From Corticium candelabrum (Eukaryota > Porifera > Homoscleromorpha > Homosclerophorida > Plakinidae): 64,000 bases of DNA. Each line of letters opens with the position of its first letter. Within the stretch, counting starts at the first letter, position 1. The position numbers were made by a program, and so were the translations under genes. The notes below the pieces were generated by a model that worked only from the letters and a program-made list of their open reading frames with translations, was not told the origin of the DNA and did no database searches. The stretch covers positions 903,957 through 967,956 of the forward strand of contig NC_085095.1 of the NCBI RefSeq assembly GCF_963422355.1, read 5' to 3'. Shown piece after piece: positions 57,842-64,000 of this stretch.

Positions 57842-60800
57842 TGTCTAGATGTACATTGGAGTGTCCGACTCGACGTTTGGTAGTTGCTTGAAGACGTCCT
57901 GCTCCGTGGCAGCGAACGAGTTCTGAGAACAGAGCAATTCAATATCAGTCGATGAGACAGTGGGGTACATGCTAAAGTCATTACCAGTTGAGGTGTTGCT
58001 CGGTATGCTGAGAGAAATCGCCTCATTGTCTGTCTGTCAGGCCGCGGACTGTCGGTGACGCACACGTAAACTTTCAGAGGAACAGAGTGATGTTGACAGT
58101 AGGAAACAACTAGGAAAAACCCGTAACGTTTACTGAAAATATGAGCATTCTCGTTCATTCTTTGATCCCATTATCACAGTGTGTGTACGTGCGCATGCAG
58201 TCCTACGTGTAATTTATGAAAAGTAGCTGTTTTGATAGCTTCACAATATACAAACTGGGAATCCTGATTGAAGACCTACTTCTAATAGAAAGCCTAGTAT
58301 ACTTTTGGCTATGCTTAGCGTAATAATTTAATTAAAAAGCAACAGAGACAGATTCCTGAGTGAAGACTTTTATTTTTTAGGAATTAATGTAAGGATTGAT
58401 CTGGAGTCTACCAAGTTCTAGTGGCAGAATGATATTTTGTGGAAACTTTTACCTCAGGTCCTGCATAACCATTATCTCGTTTCCACAGGCAATTCATTTC
58501 TGGTGCTACATATGTACAACTACTGCATGTGCCCAACTAGAGAAGACCTACATATTGAAAATCATTGCACACAAGTCTGTGACTTGTTCCTTGGCCTGTC
58601 GTCTCTGTTGCCCAAATTGGCAACATACTGCGGAAAAGAGGAAATCAAACATCATTTGTGACCACTAAGGAAGCTGAGTAATTTGTCAAAGCAAGTGCAC
58701 CAGCAATACCAAAGATATAGGACTCAGAGTATAGCTTCATCATCTTCTGATGACTAATATGCCAGACCATTAGCAGATAAATTTAATGTAAAAGAATATG
58801 AAGAGTTCAAGTGTGAAACATAATATTATTAAAGTCCCCTAGGCAGAGCTACAATAACAAAGTCAACAGGTCAGTATCAAATATTAATTGGGCACATAAT
58901 ACTCACTTTCATCATGACAAGAGCACCTTGGGAAAAACCTCATATTATGTTTGTCCAGTCACACAGAGCCCAGGTTATTAACTCCAAAGTAAGTTGACCT
59001 GACCTCCTTAATAGCTATATTACTACCACAAAGCTGCATGGTGTATTTTGGTCTTGCCTATGTTGTTTAACATCACACATAAGAAGATGAATAGTATCAC
59101 TGTTTCAGCTGAAAACCTCAAGGGGAAAATGACAACATGCATGTCTTGCTTGCATTAGTTACTCATTCAGTTCTATATGACTAATGTCTCCCTGGCACAC
59201 CTAATTCTACACATATTCTAAAAACAAATGAATTACTGAATACATTACATTTTCTCTCTTCTGAGACTTAGATTCATGGTCAATCCCTCATTTCCTATCT
59301 CCAGCTCGCCAACTCATGAAAAAGCAAGAGCGATTGTTGACTGAGATCTCAATTTGACTTCTCGATCTGTTCTGTTTACAGCAGACTACAAACGCTCACC
59401 TATAGTTTTCCCAAAGTTTGAAAGTAAAAATGTCTCTAGAAATGGCCGTAGCGAAAGCGACAAATAGAAATACAGTCTCATACATTTCCTTCTATTGTAT
59501 TTCTAATACTAGACTTCCAAAACGTCCCAGTTACAAGTGGTGGATTCAGAGAACAAATATTTCACTAGCAAAGAAGCTGTTTGTACAGAAAACCGAAACC
59601 AGAATGCTGTGGGGTCATTTCCAACATCTAAGTAATGTGAACTCCCAAATAAAATGTATAACTTTAAGTACATCTCAACACAAATGCATACCTGACAGCA
59701 GACAAAAAGTAATATAATAACTACAAACGAGTTTCACTAACAGTTTGATGTCAGTCATCAGAATATGATATGATATGACATGATATATTGTTTTCGCACT
59801 AATTAGTGCAGTTCCCTCTCAGGGGCATAAAAAAGAAAAAAAAGACACAGAAGAGAAAAGAAACACAGCACAAAACAAATACATAGAAGTACAAACTACA
59901 TTAATTCAGCTCTGGTGTAATTAATTTCCTTGGCATCCCATACATAAATCAGTGACTGAGTCATTCATAGTTGTGAGTATTCTAAGTAAACATAGCAACA
60001 GACAAGTGAATACATAACAGTCACCTTACCTAAACCTGATGCACCAGTCAGTTCATTAGGAGCCTCAAGCCTTGGGCAGACTTCTCTAGTTCGTTGAAAT
60101 TCTTTGACTGAATCCGGATAACAACAAAGTCGCAAGAATGGAGTCGTTTCTGACAATGGATCGGTGACTCTGAAATATTGATACGCCATAGTGCAGAAGA
60201 CTAACACTCTTCCTGGTACAATACAACTGAAAAGCTGCACAAAAAACCCATAAACTAACTGTGTGATCAAAGCAGTTAACTGAATGTATATAAAAAGGGA
60301 CATTAGTACACATGATACCATCTATACATGTATAACAATTTGTGATCACTGTTCTTGGTTGACGTGTAATCACATATTTGCAAGACACAGACAGATGCAC
60401 ACACATATACACACATTGTACATAAATGCTAATAGATGTCCATTCTTGCAATGAAGGGACTCTGTTATAAGCATCCCTTGTATCATATACATAAATGCAT
60501 TGATACAAACATTTGAGTTCCGATCATGATGGCTGTGTTCAATCCCAGATGACAACAAAATTAAAATCTAAAATAAATCTGTTGGTGTGTCCTAAAATTT
60601 GTCATGCGTACACTACAAGATGAGAAGCTTTTATTACCTTTCTTGCACAAAAACTTTTACAATTTTATTAGAGTAAGTGCAAACGCAGTAGTCATTTAAA
60701 TCTACTGGAACTTTTCAAAGTTGGCAAAGTTACTCGTGACACAAACAATCAGCGCATGATCTGTAGTCTTGGAATTCCAAGTGCCACTGCCAATCTCTAG

Positions 60801-60920
60801 GCAACACGCAGTTGCAACTCGATCTCCACCATTCTGAGCTAGTCACTGTCTTATATCCATCTCAATTAAATATTTAAAATTGAGTTTAACGGCATCATTT
60901 CAATTCCAAAGAAAAAGTCT

Positions 60921-60975
<55 letters not shown>

Positions 60976-61263
60976 CCCATTACCTCGTTTGCCCAGTCTT
61001 GAGCAGGGTCAGCAAATGTGAAGGTACAAGCTACCAAACTCTCCTCCTCAGAGTCTATTCTGTAAATATTACAACACTTGTCCGTTGGTTGGTCTTGTCT
61101 GAAGCTATTTCCACTTGTTACATCATTCGTACAAACACCAGAGCCAATCAACTGGCACCCTGGCCCTCCAATGAGACTCCCTCTAAGAAAGACGGACGCA
61201 AACGGATCCAATCCACAAACAAGCGTACTGCATCGAATAGGCAATGCTATACCACCATGGAAT
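57842..61263 (-). CDS. Unrecognised multi-exon gene, partial model
   Basis: Coding pieces on minus with good splice ends: 60984-61263 (ends in GAG, phase 0), about 60026-60237 (LFSCIVPGRVLVFCTMAYQYF, ends phase 1), about 57972-58132 (KRYGFFLVVSYC, RPDRQTMRRFLSAYRATPQL, phase 2 to 0) and 57842-57922 (NSFAATEQDVFKQLP, ending TPMYI and a stop). The first piece is Cys-rich (LIGGPGCQLIGSGVC, DKCCNIYRI). An exon changing phase 1 to 2 must be missing between 58132 and 60026, and the start lies upstream of 61263. The stretch ending in VPGRVLVFC faintly recalls FAM3/ILEI-type domains, but I would not name it on that. It ends 170 bases beyond the PICALM start, on the same strand. Confidence 0.5.
58160..60020. 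other. Intron of the unrecognised gene, nothing else seen
   Basis: AT-rich, with a small TGATA-type repeat near 59765-59785. Probably hides at least one short exon of the gene. Confidence 0.35.
60923..60973. repeat. (TA)n microsatellite
   Basis: Pure TA units directly after the donor of the 60984-61263 exon. Confidence 0.97.
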
Positions 61264-61299
61264 CTAAACACAGAATTTAATTCTTTCTCTGACATATTT

Positions 61300-61420
61300 C
61301 AGTGTCCCGTATAAAGAGGTCTGGAAACCGAGGCAGTGTGAGTCAGGGTCACACGGAAGTGTTGTGCTTGATTCTAACGATTCGAGCACACAAGGTTGTC
61401 TTTAATCTGTTGCCGTCTCG
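61300..61420. promoter_or_regulatory. Probable shared promoter region between divergent genes
   Basis: Only about 160 bases separate the first seen exon of the minus-strand gene from the MTF1-like start codon. No TATA box is visible. The inference rests on arrangement only. Confidence 0.35.
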
Positions 61421-62488
61421 ATGAATGACGATACAGGAAAACCTATGTCGGACGGAGCCCCACCTGTTGTTGACGAGTCATCATCATCTGTGTCTCGCTC
61501 GAAACCCCACGAATGTACATTTCAAGGCTGTAATCGGAGCTACACTACAACAAGCAATCTAAGAAACCACATGAAGAAACACACCGGACAACTAAAATTT
61601 CACTGCACGCACGAGGGATGCGGCAAGTCTTTCCTCACTTCCTACGGCTACAAGACACATCTGAGAGTACACACTGGAGAGAGACCGTTCTCGTGTGATT
61701 ACAACTCTTGTAGTAGGACTTTCAGTACTCTGTATCGACTGAAAGCTCATAAACGACTTCATTCCGGAGAGACTTTTAATTGTAAATTTGATGATTGTGA
61801 CAAAGTATACACGACCATGAGTGATCTCAAGAGACACGAGAGGAAGCACTTGGACGATCGACCGTATCGATGTGAAGAAGGAGGATGCGACGAAAAGTTC
61901 AAGACCGACTATCAGTTGCGAGATCACCTACAGAAGTTGCATAATTCCATTAATGCTGCAGGCAATGACAAGCCTTATGTGTGTGTAATAGTAGGGTGCA
62001 ACGAGGTGTTTGCGACTAATTACAGCCTTCGAGCTCATGTTAAAGGGCATGAACATGTTCCCGATCTGAATGCACTATTGCATCACGAGTGTAGAGAGTC
62101 ACACGGCAACGATCACGGCAAAAAGAATAGTCGTCTTGTTGATGCTGCCGTTCAGACAGATATTTCTGGACTAACGAGCTCGTTTACTGTCAGTGTCAAC
62201 TGCTTGTGTCCGAGCAGCTCTAATAATTCATTGCTCCAGTCGTCTGAGAGTCAAGTTGTTATGGATCTAAATGATGGATTGTCGTTACAGTCGATGCTGG
62301 CCGATCTCGGACAAGCAGCTGCATCTTCTCTGTTTAGTCCATTTGGTACTGATAGAGTAGCAGATATAGTGAGTCCCACTACACCGAAAATGAATCTAAA
62401 TTTTACTGATCCAATCGCTGGACCTTTAGTTGGTGACTCTGTTATTGGCGATATGTTTCTTGACTCACTTGGAAATGGTAGCTTATGA
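61421..62488 (+). CDS. MTF1: MTF1-like C2H2 zinc finger transcription factor
   Basis: Intronless, 355 residues. Six C2H2 fingers in a row from about residue 30 to 210: HECTFQGCNRSYTTTSNLRNH, FHCTHEGCGKSFLTSYGYKTH, FSCDYNSCSRTFSTLYRLKAH, FNCKFDDCDKVYTTMSDLKRH, YRCEEGGCDEKFKTDYQLRDH and VCVIVGCNEVFATNYSLRAH. The order and linkers match MTF1, notably TLYRLKAHKRLHSGETFNC and the short linker before finger 4. The tail is acidic and Ser-rich (QSMLADLGQAAASS, FLDSLGNGSL), possibly an activation domain; it is much shorter than in vertebrate MTF1 (about 750 residues). MTF1 senses zinc and drives metallothionein genes. ZNF410-like factors are the alternative. Confidence 0.8.
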   Translation: MNDDTGKPMSDGAPPVVDESSSSVSRSKPHECTFQGCNRSYTTTSNLRNHMKKHTGQLKFHCTHEGCGKSFLTSYGYKTHLRVHTGERPFSCDYNSCSRTFSTLYRLKAHKRLHSGETFNCKFDDCDKVYTTMSDLKRHERKHLDDRPYRCEEGGCDEKFKTDYQLRDHLQKLHNSINAAGNDKPYVCVIVGCNEVFATNYSLRAHVKGHEHVPDLNALLHHECRESHGNDHGKKNSRLVDAAVQTDISGLTSSFTVSVNCLCPSSSNNSLLQSSESQVVMDLNDGLSLQSMLADLGQAAASSLFSPFGTDRVADIVSPTTPKMNLNFTDPIAGPLVGDSVIGDMFLDSLGNGSL

Positions 62489-62637
62489 CCATATGGGTTG
62501 TCGATTTCCAGTAGTATAATTTAATATTGTATGGGGACAATGGGCCACAGATAGTTAGTGTGGCTTTCTTGATAATTTTTTACTTATTTTTGTGAATATG
62601 ACACAAACGACTAGTAGATTGCATGAAATGCACGTAT

Positions 62638-62710
<73 letters not shown>

Positions 62711-64000
62711 ACATGCACGCACGGACAAGGAATTAGTATTTTTTTAACTCGGACATACGGTGCTTTGAGGTCATAGCACGTGGTTAGCAATTTCTACTGT
62801 GCCCTAGCTGCTTTTGACGTCAAAGTTACCATATCAAGATACGGGACTCTCCCTTTGAAATTTCTCAGATAGATGCAACTTGTAGATGTTGGAGCTTCGC
62901 CAGTAATCTTCAATGAGCCGCCAGAGGTAAATTTCTACGCTTTTAGAATATATATGAGTTCGTTTATCAGAATGCATGTCTTCACTCTGTGATTTGGAAT
63001 TCTCTGTGTGCCAGTCGGCTTCCTTTGGGCATGTGCAACGCGCGTGTACTATTTTGGCGGATCTATGTATGCGTAGGGCACCGGCTACATCGGTGGGTGG
63101 CCACTGAGACTCTAAAAGCAGCAACGAAGTGTGACGTGCACGTGATGATAAGTGAGCAATTCATAGCTTTCTCAATTTTGTTCTCTGCCATTTAAATTAG
63201 AGTGGTTAAGTTAACGAGGCAGTAACTTTGAGGCTATAGAGCACTACACAGTAACTGTTGTTCCAGATTCATTTATCTGTAATTAATTAAAGGATTAAGA
63301 AAAATTTGAATTAAGTTTAGATTAATTAATTTAATTTGTGGAAACTAGAGTTTGATAAAAGTGTTGATGCTACATTGTTCTCTCTAGGATTTATTGGCAA
63401 CCGACAGTGATGATAAGTTAGTGAAATGTTGTATTATATACTGCTGATTAATTAATTAAACAGTAACATTTTACTTACAATTTGTATAGGTTTTGATTAC
63501 TAATTACGATTATCTACAGGTATACACGCCTATTCCTGTTTCTAGTACAGAAAACCTAGTTATAAATATCCAGTAGTAAGAATCGAGGCAGTGTCATGCA
63601 GTATTGATTGAAATGTAGGCAGGATGAACTCAGGGAAATGAATGTAGTGAAATAACGATAGAATTAAGCTCGGCCATTCAGATCTAGGACTAGCTCAATC
63701 AGGTGGTGACCTTAATTAACAACCATGATCGAGTGGAATCATGCACATGGTGAGAAATTAAGATCACTATTTGAATTGAAACGATCCAGTCCTCTAATTT
63801 ATTGGCATCTGCACGTTTCCCATGTGACTGTGGCACACAATGTGTGTAAACTCCACCCTTCTGTACTCTAAAACTATGAGGCAGTAGTCTGAGGTGCTTA
63901 TAAACTTACAGTCAAACAAACTGTGTAGATGGGAGAGAGGGAATTAAGCGGGTTGCAGCAGTCTCTAGCCTTTCTTCATTGGATGTTTCCTTATGGAGGC
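62489..64000. other. Downstream intergenic region
   Basis: AT-rich DNA, a (CA)n tract and short frames only; no supportable gene. Confidence 0.5.
62640..62709. repeat. (CA)n microsatellite
   Basis: About 35 CA units downstream of the MTF1-like gene. Confidence 0.98.

Noticed and set aside
59418-59717. 99-codon plus-strand frame
   Set aside because: No recognisable domain or splice partners; composition like surrounding intron DNA.

Overview
The window is nuclear DNA of an animal. Its genes are split by many short introns (about 50 to 1000 bases), the intergenic DNA is full of DNA transposons, LINE remains, SINEs and (CA)n/(TA)n tracts, and the recognisable genes are animal ones: PICALM-type clathrin assembly protein, an MTF1-like zinc finger factor, LDAH, EGF-repeat secreted protein and ZAR1-like 3CxxC proteins. 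Compact introns and overall divergence from vertebrates fit an early-branching marine invertebrate such as a sponge. That placement is an inference, not something shown by a marker.

Layout. At 384-7454 (minus) lies a DUF21/CBS (CNNM/CorC-type) membrane protein gene whose last exons fall off the left edge; a complete single-exon LDAH gene (1277-2245, minus) sits inside one of its introns. At 7548-18140 a 10.6 kb Mutator-like DNA transposon with ~850 bp terminal inverted repeats (interrupted by later insertions) has landed just upstream of, or in, the first DUF21 exon, leaving an 8-base target duplication. It carries decayed Ulp1-like protease and SWIM-finger transposase genes and has been hit by a LINE, a hAT-type element and a Tc1/mariner-type MITE. 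At 19199-24889 (minus) is an 11-exon amidase-signature enzyme. At 26168-33217 (plus) is a secreted protein with about 15 EGF domains.

From 34 to 46 kb is a more fluid region: a 0.8 kb fold-back repeat, three tandem GPI-anchored cysteine-rich (GDNF-receptor/GAS1-like) genes of which the middle one is broken, a LINE relic, an intronless RAB1 pseudogene, and two intronless tandem genes with 3CxxC zinc-binding domains. At 47091-57671 (minus) is a complete PICALM homologue assembled here into 17 exons; an extra candidate exon lies inside a MULE-type MITE in one of its introns. At 57842-61263 (minus) is an unrecognised multi-exon gene, divergently arranged with an intronless MTF1-like gene at 61421-62488 (plus). 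The right end has no gene I can support.

Themes: trafficking and membrane genes (PICALM, LDAH, GPI-anchored proteins), two possible metal-handling genes (CNNM-type transporter, MTF1-like factor), three introns with GC-AG ends, and several cases of mobile DNA touching host exons. All exon joins were read by eye from splice signals, reading phase and family similarity; no transcripts were available.
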